Positions 35,275-44,074 of a stretch of 64,000 bases of DNA are shown here, in pieces. A program made the position numbers and the translations under genes. The notes under the pieces were generated by a model. The model searched no databases, was not told the DNA's origin, and saw nothing but the letters and a program-made list of their open reading frames with translations. Positions within the stretch are counted from its first letter, which is position 1; every line of letters starts with the position of its first letter. Origin of the DNA: Streptomyces sp. DSM 15324 (GTDB lineage: Bacteria > Actinomycetota > Actinomycetes > Streptomycetales > Streptomycetaceae); assembly GCF_001514285.1 (NCBI RefSeq), contig NZ_KQ949030.1, forward strand, positions 184,634 through 248,633, given 5' to 3'.

Positions 35275-36723
35275 TCAGACGGTGAAGCGGTAGACCAGGG
35301 GCAGGTGGTCGCTGATCGAGTTGACGTAGAACTCCGCGGCCCGGCGCGGAGTTCTGAAATAGCCGCGCTGGAGGTCGGCCATGTAGTAGGTGAAATTCCT
35401 CAGGTTGCTGATGACCGGCGAGTAGTAGCTAAAGCCTCCGCCCCTTTTGCGTCTGCGCGTTCTGCACGGTGTGTTGTTCGCCGGGTCGATGAACGGGTAG
35501 TTGGTGTAACCGCCGCCCACGAGCGGGGGGCCGAGCGCTGTGAGGATCGCCGTGCGGAACGCCCGGATGGCGGCTCGCTTCGCGAGCGGATTGACCAGGA
35601 AGCCATGGTGCAGGAGGCCGCTCAGGATGTTGTAGACGGGGCCGTGGTAATTGGCCGGTGGGTTCACGGTCGCCAGATTGCGGATGAACAGGTTGTCGAT
35701 GGCGAGCCAGCGGTAGGCGTCGACGTTGGCATCGGTGATCGGCACGGGCGGCTGATGCGGTCCACGCCAACGGCTCAGCCGTATGGCGGTGTGGTTGTCC
35801 GGCGCGTTGGCGGAGTCGGCCCATGTGGTCGGCAAGTTGGCGCCGCCGTTGTTTGCCCCTCCGGCGGTGAAACCTCTCGTGAAGTAGCCGTACGCTTCTG
35901 CATCGACATTGCGGTCGATGTTGAAGTCGCCGGCGGCGAGCGCCTGCGCGACATCGACCATGGTGGGGGCCGCTTGAGTGGTGTCGTCGACCTGGTAGAG
36001 CTGCGCCGAGTAGGCCGCCGACTGCACGCTCCACGGGGTGCTGCGACGCGGATTGTTGGTGGCGTGATGGACCACGATCGGCAGCAGCTCTTGCTCCCGC
36101 GGGACGCCCGCGCCCGGCCGGTTGAGGTCGAGCACCACGCAGCACGGTCGGCGGCAAAGGTTCCAGCGGGTGTCGCCCGCGTGGATGGGATTGGGCTCGG
36201 GGAACTCGAGACGTCGCCAAGGCGGCGGTGGCGGGACGAAGTTCGGCGCGGCGAACCAGTAGGGGTTGGGGACGTTGGGCTGCGCCGAACGCCCCTCGAG
36301 CACCAGACCGATCTTGGACTGCCCGTTGACGATGTTGTGGGAGAGGGCGTCCGGGGTGTCGAGCACGGTGAACTCGGGATGGTTGTCCCGCCACAGCACC
36401 GCGTAGCCTTCGCTGTGCCCCGTCTGCGTGAAGTCGAGGTCGTCCGGGTCGTTCGGGTAGCCGCGGGTCGTCACTGAGCCGGGTATGTAGTCGTAGTCCC
36501 AGACATCGGCTGCCGCGCCCGACTGCGCCATCAGTGCGGCCTGGAGAGTGGGCAGGTACTGCGCCCCACCCCTACGCAACTCCATCATGATCAAGACGTC
36601 CGCCGACACCTCGTAGAGCGCCTGCGCCATGAAGCGGCAGATCGGCGCGTAGTTGGCGCCCCGGGCGGCGGGCCTCGCGTCGCCGAACGTCTGGACGTTC
36701 CACACCACGACGGTCACTGCCAT
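35275..36723 (-). CDS. Endonuclease/exonuclease/phosphatase (EEP, DNase I-like) fold protein
   Basis: A 482-residue protein starting at ATG 36723 behind an AGGGGGG ribosome site. The EEP catalytic motifs occur in order: N-terminal VVWNVQTFG (Asn), LIMMELRRGG (metal-binding Glu, residue ~48), VVHHATNN (His), AAGDFNIDRN (Asp-x-Asn), LAIDNLFIRN (Asp) and the C-terminal SISDHLPLVYRF (Asp-His). All key residues are therefore present, and it should be an active Mg-dependent phosphodiesterase: a nuclease or a phosphoinositide/nucleotide phosphatase. It is longer than stand-alone DNase I-like enzymes, with a basic TRRRKRGGG insertion near residue 425. No signal peptide. It lies 28 bases after the 1226-residue gene and 46 before the giant gene, so it belongs to the same unit. 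Confidence 0.8.
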   Translation of the reverse strand: MAVTVVVWNVQTFGDARPAARGANYAPICRFMAQALYEVSADVLIMMELRRGGAQYLPTLQAALMAQSGAAADVWDYDYIPGSVTTRGYPNDPDDLDFTQTGHSEGYAVLWRDNHPEFTVLDTPDALSHNIVNGQSKIGLVLEGRSAQPNVPNPYWFAAPNFVPPPPPWRRLEFPEPNPIHAGDTRWNLCRRPCCVVLDLNRPGAGVPREQELLPIVVHHATNNPRRSTPWSVQSAAYSAQLYQVDDTTQAAPTMVDVAQALAAGDFNIDRNVDAEAYGYFTRGFTAGGANNGGANLPTTWADSANAPDNHTAIRLSRWRGPHQPPVPITDANVDAYRWLAIDNLFIRNLATVNPPANYHGPVYNILSGLLHHGFLVNPLAKRAAIRAFRTAILTALGPPLVGGGYTNYPFIDPANNTPCRTRRRKRGGGFSYYSPVISNLRNFTYYMADLQRGYFRTPRRAAEFYVNSISDHLPLVYRFTV

Positions 36724-36751
36724 GTCCGATCCCCCCTGACGTGCGTTACGG

Positions 36752-39700
36752 TCACCGCAGATCTCCCCGCCGTCTGCGCGGCTCCGGGTCGACGAGCGTC
36801 GGCGGCGACGCCGCGACCGGTTGGCCGCCGCCCGTGCCGCCGGTGCCGGAACCGCCCGGGGCGGCGTAGGCCGCGTACCAGCCGAGCGTCGAGTTGTCCT
36901 GGCCGCTCGGGTCGCCGAACAGCAGCAGGTCGGTCTGCCCCGGCGGGAAGCTGATGCTCAGCAGGTTCAGCGCGATGCCGCGCAGCTGGAGGACGTAGGC
37001 GCCCGGGCCGGTGACCACGAACCGCAGGTCACCGAAGGTCAGTTTCAGCACGCCCTGGAGGCTGATCTCGCGCTTGCCGCCGGTGGCGCCCGGGATCCGC
37101 AGGCCGACGTGGACCCGGTACCGCGCGGGGTCGGGCTGCCAGCCGAGCAGCAGCGACGCCACGAAGCCGCCCGGTGGTGCGAGGGCGCCCAGGGTGCCGA
37201 GGTCGAGGTCGAAGACTAGGCCGTACCAGGCGCCGCTGAGTGGGCTGCCCGTGAGCGGGGAGCCGACCGGCATGTAGCCGAGGCTGCCCGGTGTCTGGGT
37301 GCCGGTCGCCTGCACCAGGCCCGCGAGCCGCAGCGGGAAGTGGGGGTGAAGGCTGTCGGGCCGGGTCGCGCTCGACGACGGGTCGAAGCCGACCTGCCGG
37401 GCGTCGAACGCGAACGTCTTCTGCGTGGGGGTGTCGGGCGCGAAGCTCATGTCGACCGACAGGCCGCGGTAGGCCAGGCCGCCGGCACCGCCCGGCGCTC
37501 CGTACGAGAACGCGTCGAACCCCGGCAGCGCCTTGAATCCGATGCTTCCGGCGAGAGTGAAGCGGGTCTGGACGGTCCCGCTCCGTGCCGCTCCGCTCGG
37601 CGGCACGATCGTGACGAACTCCGCGCTCTCGACGATGATGTGGTCGAGCACCCGGCTCGCGCACCGGAAGTGGTTCGTGTCCTGGTTGGTGAAGACGTAG
37701 GATCCGCGGCCTCCGTGCTTCTGGTAGACCCCGCGCAGCTTGAGGTTGTTGCCGGCCGGCGAGGGCACGAGCCCACCGGGGCCGCCGGGGCCACCGTTTT
37801 CCGGCTCCACCACCAGCTGTACGGGTTCGCCGAAGAACTGGTTGGCCATCAGCTCGATCGTGCTCGCGAAGCTGGTCACCTCGGAGTTGGCGAACAGTAC
37901 GTTGAGCTGCTGCACCTTGAACTGGTAGTCGGCGGTGGTGTCGTCGAGGTCGCCGGGGTCCGAGTAGCGGATCAGGCCGAACAGGGTCGAGTTGTGCGGC
38001 GAGAGCGTTGTCCCGGCCTCGACGGGCGTCACGCTCACGCCGACGTGGTGCGCCATGAACCGGTCGGGATCGACGCCCGCGGCGATGCCCTCGATCTGCG
38101 GGGGCAGCGAGCTCAGCGGCACCCGGGCGTTGAGGAACAGGATGCCGTTCCACGACGGGTCCTTCAGTACCGTCTCGCGGAAGTAGGCGAGGTGGGGGTC
38201 TTTGTCGTCGGCTGCCGCGCGGCAGTACGCCCGTAACGCCTGCTGGGTCGCGAGCGCGTCGTCGTTGAGCTCCTCGGCCATCGCCCAGGACGCCGTGTCG
38301 TCGATGAGTGAGGCCAACGGGACGTCGGTGAACTTGAACAGCATCATCGTGCCGTGCCCCGCCCAGAAGTACGGGGACAGGTCGAAGTGCCAGGAGTCGA
38401 TGCTCACGTCGGCGCTGGCGCCGACCTGTACCAGGAGGTCGGCGTACGTCGGGTAGTCGGGGCCGAGTGCTTGCTGCAGCGCCGCGCGGTACTCGGGCAG
38501 CGAGCCGTAGCGCTGCTGCTGGAGCGGCCTGAGCCTGCCGAGGACTTCGGCGGGCACCACCGGGGCGTTCGACTGCTCCAGATCGGTGAACGACTGCACC
38601 GTGAGCATGTACGTCGGGATGCCGGCGCAGCCGAGCAGCCGCCGGCAGCTCGACGCCACCATGAACAGGTGCCCGCTCTGCAGGGCGCCGCGCAGCGGTC
38701 CTGTCACGTCGGAGAACTGCAACAGCATCGGCTCGTCTCCGGCGTCCGGGCCGGCGGGCGTCTGGGCCAGTGTCAGCCGTCGCCAGTCGCCGGCCTCGAC
38801 GTCGAGGAGGAGGCCCTGCGGTGTCGTGCCGTGGGCCGCGCCGCCGGCCGTGCCGCCGGCCGCGAGGCCGGGCGCGGCCGTCCCGGCGCCGCGCGTCGTG
38901 GTCGCCGCGCTGGTCAGCCGGTAGACAGCGGCCCGGCGCGCCGGGCTCAACACCTGCGCCTCCACCCCCGCGTAGTCGGCGGCGTCCGCGACGACCCCCG
39001 CGTAGGGCGCCACCGGGAAGGCCTGGGCCGGGTCGGCCGTGAGGGCAGGCAGCGTGCCGGCTTCCAGGGGTAGGTAGGTGAGGAACCCCGGGTGTGCCGG
39101 ATCGGGATTGGGCTGGTGCACCACCGCGCTGTCGGGCTGCGCGTAGTAGGTCTCCTGCCCGGTGAGGTAGACCCAGGACGTCGACGCCTGAGCGGTCAGC
39201 GGTCCGTACAACGCGGCGCTCGGTCCGGGCGGCGCCGGCCGGGCGGGCGCGAAGGCGGGGTTGCCGGGCTTGAACGTCATGCCGGTGGTGCCGCCGGGTA
39301 CGGCGAAGTACTCCTGAGTCGATGTGCCGGCCATCAGATGGTCGGCGAAGTCGCCGCTTCGGCCTGCGCTGTCGTCGATCGCGAGCGAGAAGTCGCCGGC
39401 CGGTGTGAGGTAGTAGGGGTCGGTCGGGTCGGGGCGGCCGTCGGTGGTCTCGGCACGTACGTCGACCGCGAAGACGAGCCGGGCCCCTGCCCGGGGGAGC
39501 AGCGTGATCGGCGCGTTCAGCGAGCTGCGGAAGTACGTGGCGATCGGCGCGCCGACCGGCGCGGAGGCCGTACCGAAGGAGAAGGAGCTGCGCGCCTGGT
39601 CGAGCGGTGCGAGCGGGTCGACCACGGCGGTCAGCGGCAGTCGGGTGCCCTTCAGTGCGAAGACGGGGTAGCGCAGGGCGTCGACGAACGCCGGTGCGCC

Positions 39701-40432
39701 GTCCGGCGGCGGGCCGAAGGAGAGGTCGGTGACGAAGTAGCGCAGGCCGACGCCGAGCGCGTCGAGGGCCGGTTCGTCGGGCGCTGCCGCCAGGCTCAGG
39801 CACCCGGCGGTCGCCGCCGGCCCGAGCAGCGACAGCGCGACGTCCGAGGTGAGGGCGACCTCGGTCGCGGGTGACTGCCCGCGTGGGGTGACGAGCAGCG
39901 CGTTGGGCCCCGGTGAGCCGGTCAGGACGAGCCCCGTACCGTCGGGTGAGACCGTGATGACGGTGCCGCCGGCCACCCGCAGGACGACATTGGGCGCGAG
40001 CGACACGTAGCCGGCCCACGGCACGGTCACCAGCGAGCCGCGGCTCGTCGCCGCGAGCGTCATGGTGGCCAGGCCCGCGGGCCCGTGCGCGGCACCCGCG
40101 GGATCGGCGATCCAGACGAAGCGGGTGAGCCCCTGCGCGGGCGCGGCGAGGAAGGCGAGCACGGCCTCGACGAAACGGCCGGTCACCTGTGGGTCGAGCG
40201 CGTCGTACGGCAGGGCGGGCACGAACAGGAACACGCCCGGCTGGGACGTGAGAGCGTCGGCCGCGGTCAGGGTCGGCGGCAGGGCGGACGGTGCCGACGT
40301 GGCGAGGAAGGCGCACCTGGCGGCGGCCGGGTTGCCCGGGTCGGCGAGGTAGAGCGGGCTCCCGGCCAGCCGTCTCAGCACCGGCGGGGCACCGGGCGGC
40401 GGGACGGCCGGGCCCGCCGACGCGACCGCCAC
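36752..40432 (-). CDS. Large uncharacterised beta-rich protein (1226 residues)
   Basis: I do not recognise this protein. It most likely starts at GTG 40432, one base after the stop of the upstream 410-residue gene, giving VAVASAGPAVPPPGAPPVLRR. Visible features: a Pro/Ala-rich N-terminus; a mixed region to ~700; an Ala/Gly linker near 530-560; and WHFDLSPYFWAGHGTMMLFKF at about 690. In the last ~350 residues are amphipathic beta strands like those of the giant protein (LKLTFGDLRFVVTGPGAYVL, LRGIALNLLSISFPPGQTDL). No signal peptide, transmembrane helix or catalytic motif is evident. The tight spacing to both neighbours and shared beta style suggest it forms one complex with the giant protein. 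It ends Arg-rich (EPRRRRGDLR). Confidence 0.7.
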   Translation of the reverse strand: MAVASAGPAVPPPGAPPVLRRLAGSPLYLADPGNPAAARCAFLATSAPSALPPTLTAADALTSQPGVFLFVPALPYDALDPQVTGRFVEAVLAFLAAPAQGLTRFVWIADPAGAAHGPAGLATMTLAATSRGSLVTVPWAGYVSLAPNVVLRVAGGTVITVSPDGTGLVLTGSPGPNALLVTPRGQSPATEVALTSDVALSLLGPAATAGCLSLAAAPDEPALDALGVGLRYFVTDLSFGPPPDGAPAFVDALRYPVFALKGTRLPLTAVVDPLAPLDQARSSFSFGTASAPVGAPIATYFRSSLNAPITLLPRAGARLVFAVDVRAETTDGRPDPTDPYYLTPAGDFSLAIDDSAGRSGDFADHLMAGTSTQEYFAVPGGTTGMTFKPGNPAFAPARPAPPGPSAALYGPLTAQASTSWVYLTGQETYYAQPDSAVVHQPNPDPAHPGFLTYLPLEAGTLPALTADPAQAFPVAPYAGVVADAADYAGVEAQVLSPARRAAVYRLTSAATTTRGAGTAAPGLAAGGTAGGAAHGTTPQGLLLDVEAGDWRRLTLAQTPAGPDAGDEPMLLQFSDVTGPLRGALQSGHLFMVASSCRRLLGCAGIPTYMLTVQSFTDLEQSNAPVVPAEVLGRLRPLQQQRYGSLPEYRAALQQALGPDYPTYADLLVQVGASADVSIDSWHFDLSPYFWAGHGTMMLFKFTDVPLASLIDDTASWAMAEELNDDALATQQALRAYCRAAADDKDPHLAYFRETVLKDPSWNGILFLNARVPLSSLPPQIEGIAAGVDPDRFMAHHVGVSVTPVEAGTTLSPHNSTLFGLIRYSDPGDLDDTTADYQFKVQQLNVLFANSEVTSFASTIELMANQFFGEPVQLVVEPENGGPGGPGGLVPSPAGNNLKLRGVYQKHGGRGSYVFTNQDTNHFRCASRVLDHIIVESAEFVTIVPPSGAARSGTVQTRFTLAGSIGFKALPGFDAFSYGAPGGAGGLAYRGLSVDMSFAPDTPTQKTFAFDARQVGFDPSSSATRPDSLHPHFPLRLAGLVQATGTQTPGSLGYMPVGSPLTGSPLSGAWYGLVFDLDLGTLGALAPPGGFVASLLLGWQPDPARYRVHVGLRIPGATGGKREISLQGVLKLTFGDLRFVVTGPGAYVLQLRGIALNLLSISFPPGQTDLLLFGDPSGQDNSTLGWYAAYAAPGGSGTGGTGGGQPVAASPPTLVDPEPRRRRGDLR

Positions 40433-40433
40433 G

Positions 40434-41666
40434 TCAGACCCCCACCCACGGCGAGGTGAACGTGTCGCCCTGGAGCAAGGGGAGGTCCCACTGCGAGAGT
40501 TGCCCGCCATTGGGCTGTGCGATGTACTGCGTCGTCTGCGAGAAGACCACGGCCATGGGCCCGAACGGGGTCTCGTTGCCCTGGAGCCCGGCGATGGTCA
40601 CCCGGTTGAGCCTGGTTTTCTGCGAGAAGTCGGCAGAGGCCATCTGCCAGCGCCACAACGGGCTGTAGAAATCCAGCAGTTGCTGGATCGTCGAGCCGAC
40701 CGGCAGATACCGCCACTCCCCGAGGACCTTGACGGGGATCTCGGGGACGATACTGGTACGGCCGGCGAACGCGGCGGACACGACCGGCCGGCCCGACGTC
40801 GCGGTGACGCACGTGCCGTCCTTGAAGTAGGCGGTGGTCGCGGCGGCCAGGTCGGTGAGCGTGTCGGCGCCGAGCAACGCGGGAGTCCGGCCGAACGCCG
40901 GGGCCGCCGACGTCTGCCTCGGCCCGGTCGCCGTACGCGGGTAGACGAGCCGGAAGTGGCGGCGCGGTCCGAGGGCGGCGAGGTCGGCGAGTCCACCGAT
41001 CCAGGCCGGTGTACCGAGCGTCACGCTCGTCGCCATGGTATTGAGGAACGCGTCGAAGCAGACGTCCTGGGCACTGGAGCGCGCAACGGTGCACGTCGAA
41101 CCGCCTGCGGCGCCGAACCCGTTCCACGCCGACGACGGTGCGACGAAGTCGTAGCCGCCGGTGTCGATGCGCAGCCGCATCCCGGGGGTGAGGTCGACGA
41201 CGTTGCCGCCGCGCGCGAGACCGTAGTGGTAGGCGAGGACCTCGTCCAAGCGCAGCGGAATCGAGGCGGCGACGGCCCGCACGACGGTGTCGGCGCCGCC
41301 GGGGGCCAGACACTGCTGCGAGCCCAGCTCCATCTGCTCCAGCGCGACCCGGAACGCGTTGAACGAGGCGAACAGCGCCGCGCGGTCCTCGGACTTGTCG
41401 GAGTAGAGGCGCGCGGGCTGCACGGTCACCTTGGCGACCGACGGGGCGTTGGACGGCGCCCACGCGAGCGAGAAGTCCGTGTTGTCACCGCCGCGCGCGA
41501 CGGCGCACGCCACCGGGGCCGGCGCGCTGCCCCGCACGTAGGGCACGTCTATGACGAGGGGTCTGTCGGGCCTGTCCTGCGGGAACGACGGCGGGATGAG
41601 GTACGGCCCGACGGGGGCGCCGCTGTTGCCGACGATCCGGCTCGACACCTGGTAGGTGGTCGTCAT
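40434..41666 (-). CDS. Uncharacterised 410-residue protein, first gene of the giant locus
   Basis: Unrecognised. The start ATG 41666 follows AGGAGG by about nine bases and gives MTTTYQVSSRIVGNSGAPVG. The N-terminal ~110 residues include PLVIDVPYVRGSAPAPVACAV. The middle has a helical stretch (RAALFASFNAFRVALEQMELGSQQCL), and ~165-230 contain LDEVLAYHYGLARGGNVVDL and GMRLRIDTGGYDFV. The C-terminal ~120 residues look globular, with PVKVLGEWRYLPVGSTIQQLLDFYSPLWRW. Two Cys (about 180 and 195) could pair. No signal peptide or membrane segment. The gene is followed one base later by the 1226-residue gene, so the locus is probably one transcript starting upstream of this gene. Confidence 0.7.
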   Translation of the reverse strand: MTTTYQVSSRIVGNSGAPVGPYLIPPSFPQDRPDRPLVIDVPYVRGSAPAPVACAVARGGDNTDFSLAWAPSNAPSVAKVTVQPARLYSDKSEDRAALFASFNAFRVALEQMELGSQQCLAPGGADTVVRAVAASIPLRLDEVLAYHYGLARGGNVVDLTPGMRLRIDTGGYDFVAPSSAWNGFGAAGGSTCTVARSSAQDVCFDAFLNTMATSVTLGTPAWIGGLADLAALGPRRHFRLVYPRTATGPRQTSAAPAFGRTPALLGADTLTDLAAATTAYFKDGTCVTATSGRPVVSAAFAGRTSIVPEIPVKVLGEWRYLPVGSTIQQLLDFYSPLWRWQMASADFSQKTRLNRVTIAGLQGNETPFGPMAVVFSQTTQYIAQPNGGQLSQWDLPLLQGDTFTSPWVGV

Positions 41667-41862
41667 GTCTGTTGGCCTCCTGCTCATCGGGGACTCACAG
41701 GCCCTCGATGAAGCGGGACCGGAGCACGATGCTACTGCCGCACCGGTACAAACATTCGAGCTTTGTAAAGGTCGCGAGCCGCGTTTCCACAGCCGCCGGG
41801 CCGGTAGGGGCAAACGCCCCTGTCGGGGCTCAACGTACCGCGCGGCAAGAGCAGTTCATCCT

Positions 41863-42328
41863 CCACGTGACCATCCCGTCCTCCACGGCCCGGGTTGGGC
41901 AGCGCGCCGAGGGATGGCGGGACGCGCTCACCGCCGCCGGTCGTCCCGTCCCCGAGCCGCTGGACGGCGGCTGGAGCCCGCGATCCGGGTATCTGGCCGC
42001 CCGCGCCGTGGTCGCCGACCCGCAGGTCACCGCCGTGCTCTGCGGCAACGACGACCTCGCGCTCGGTGTGCTGCGGGCGGCCCGGGAGGCGGGCCGGGAC
42101 GTGCCGGGCGACCTGAGCGTCATGGGCTTCGACGACGCGCCGTACGCGGCGTACACCCACCCCACCCTGACCACCGTCCGGCTGGACCTCGAAGGGCTGG
42201 GCCGCGGCGCCTTCGGAATGCTGCACCGGCTGCTCAAGCCGGAGAACGCCCCCGCGGCCCCGCTGGGGGCCGAACCGGAACTGATCGTCCGTGAGAGCAC
42301 CGGCCCGGCGCCCCACCGGACCGCCTGA
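41863..42328 (+). pseudogene. LacI-family regulator lacking its N-terminal half
   Basis: The plus-strand frame from about 41863 reads HVTIPSSTARVGQRAEGWRD and continues through AVLCGNDDLALGVLRAAREAG, VMGFDDAPYAAYTHPTLTTV and LIVRESTG to a stop at 42328. This is the C-terminal sub-domain of a LacI/GalR regulator. The DNA-binding HTH and the first half of the ligand domain (roughly 170-190 residues) are missing, and upstream sequence shows no regulator similarity. The breakpoint falls in the ~200 bases before the giant locus, so insertion of that locus may have removed the 5' end. Confidence 0.75.
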
Positions 42329-42359
42329 CCGTCCCACCAGGGCCTTCGTGTCCCTCGTG

Positions 42360-42397
42360 TCTCCGGTGTCCGTAAAAATCTCCGGTGTCCGTAAAAA
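42360..42397. repeat. Exact tandem 19-bp duplication
   Basis: TCTCCGGTGTCCGTAAAAA occurs twice in a row (42360-42378 and 42379-42397), just after the truncated LacI gene. The two A5 tracts are unusual for this GC-rich region. Confidence 0.9.
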
Positions 42398-42612
42398 GCG
42401 CGGACGACTACGCGTCGACTCTCGTCCACCTGATCCCCGACCCCACCCCCTGAGCGCGTCGGCCGGCCGTCCGCGGCCCAGCCCGCCCCGCTGCATCGCG
42501 GCTCCGGCGATCGGCCGGGTCACGGTCGTGCACGACCCGTCGTGTGGATCGCCGAACCCGGTTCGCCGTCGCGCGACGCGCTGCGGCGGCGGGTCGCGCG
42601 ACGGGCGAGACC

Positions 42613-43863
42613 TCACGGGTGGTCGTGCGGATACGCACCCCGCGTGAGCCCGAGCCGGGCGCAGGCCATGAGGGCCACCTCGATGTCCAGGCGGCGCTCG
42701 GTGAGGGGATGACCGAGGATCTCCTCCGCCTTGCGCACGCGGTAGTGGACCGTGTTCTTGTGCACGTGCATGAGCGCGGCGGCGTCGGTGAAGCTGCCTC
42801 GTGCCTCGAGGAAGACCTGCACGGTGTCGCGCAGCCGGGCCGTGGCCTCGTCGTCGCGCATGAGGTCACCGAGCACGCCGCCGGCCCAGGCTCTGACATC
42901 GGTGAGTCGGTCGACGAGGAGGCCGGCGAGTCCGACCTGGGCATGCAAAAAGAGGGCGCGTTCGGGGTCGGCCCCGGTGGCGGCGACGTCCCGGGCGCGC
43001 TGCGCGTCCCGGAAGGTCTGCCGGAATCCTTCGAGGCCGACCGACGGGTCACCGACGGCGACCCGGAGCCCCGGGTGCCTGCCCAGTTCCTCCTCGAGTC
43101 GACGGGCGTCCAGGGCCGGTTTCCCGGCGGAGGAGATCCACGCCCAGCAGGTCTGTTCGTCCGCGGAGATCGTCTGCGGAGTCTTGCCGGTGGCAACGCC
43201 CAGCACCGCGGCGCTCGAGAGGAGTTGTGCCGTATCCGGAGCGGCGGTCCCGGGCTCGGTCCAGATGACGGCGGCCAGGTGCCATCCGCGCAGCGATGTC
43301 GAGAGCATCTTCTCGGCGGAGGCGAGGTCGAGCCCTTCGGTGTCGAGCACGGCGCGGACCTGGGCGGCGCGGGCCGCGTCGGAGCGCGTGTCCCACCGGC
43401 TGCGTTCGTTCTCGTAGATGTCGACGAGCCCCTCGATCACCTGGTCGATGTAGCTGTTGACCAGGAGCGCGATCCGGCTGGTCGTCGCCAGCGCGTCGTC
43501 CGCGGGGAGTTCGCGGCCGCGCAGGGACGTCATGGCCCACTGCACGAACATGTGCTCACCGAGGCGGTAGGCGCGCAGCAGCGCCTCCAGTGACAGGTCG
43601 CGCTGGGCGAAACGACGTGCGTACTCGGCGGCGGCGGGCGGGACGGTGATGTCGTCGAGCGAGATGCTCAGCCTCAGCATGTCGACGATCGCCGCCAGGT
43701 TGGACGAGGTGCTGGCGACCATCAGCCGTCGTACGGCGTCGTCGTGCCGGAACTCGGGGATGACGTGGACGAACATCGAGGTCATCTCGGTGGTGAGGTT
43801 CTCCAGATCGGCCTGGATGTGCATGGCGACATCCCGCACGGTCCCGTCCACGTCGGTGCTCAT
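42613..43863 (-). CDS. PucR-family transcriptional regulator
   Basis: A 416-residue regulator starting at ATG 43863 (MSTDVDGTVRD). The C-terminal PucR HTH is clear: TVQVFLEARGSFTDAAALMHVHKNTVHYRVRKAEEILG, then RLDIEVALMACARLG (about residues 345-405). A GGDEF-like central domain (~170-310) contains HLAAVIWTE and LRVAVGDPSVGLEGFRQTFRDA, and the N-terminal helical domain has LSLEALLRAYRLGEHMFVQW. It is divergent from the acyl-CoA ligase across 211 bases, so it probably regulates that operon. PucR-type proteins often sense amino acid, purine or lipid-derived metabolites; here the ligand is likely tied to the ligase substrate. Confidence 0.88.
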   Translation of the reverse strand: MSTDVDGTVRDVAMHIQADLENLTTEMTSMFVHVIPEFRHDDAVRRLMVASTSSNLAAIVDMLRLSISLDDITVPPAAAEYARRFAQRDLSLEALLRAYRLGEHMFVQWAMTSLRGRELPADDALATTSRIALLVNSYIDQVIEGLVDIYENERSRWDTRSDAARAAQVRAVLDTEGLDLASAEKMLSTSLRGWHLAAVIWTEPGTAAPDTAQLLSSAAVLGVATGKTPQTISADEQTCWAWISSAGKPALDARRLEEELGRHPGLRVAVGDPSVGLEGFRQTFRDAQRARDVAATGADPERALFLHAQVGLAGLLVDRLTDVRAWAGGVLGDLMRDDEATARLRDTVQVFLEARGSFTDAAALMHVHKNTVHYRVRKAEEILGHPLTERRLDIEVALMACARLGLTRGAYPHDHP

Positions 43864-44074
43864 GGCTGGACAGTAATCGGACGCCCGCGGCCGGCGACAG
43901 GACCCGTCGCCGGTTTCCCCACGCCGTCCGTCCGCCGTACCCGGCGTCGCGGCCGCTTTGTGCCGGCGGCACAAACCCGGGGTTCCGCGCTGGGACGCAG
44001 GCCCATGGCCCGCCGGGTGGGCCCTGCCTACCTTTTTCTCACCCCGTCACAGCGCTACTCGATGGTGAGGAAAC

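Noticed and set aside
31611..35285. 1224-codon open frame on the plus strand
   Set aside because: Also antisense to the giant gene; no ribosome site or recognisable domain, and the minus strand has LysM and EEP motifs.
22551..41666. Giant locus as a polyketide/nonribosomal synthase or phage tail operon
   Set aside because: No ketosynthase, carrier, adenylation, sheath, tube or baseplate motifs were seen in any of the four proteins.
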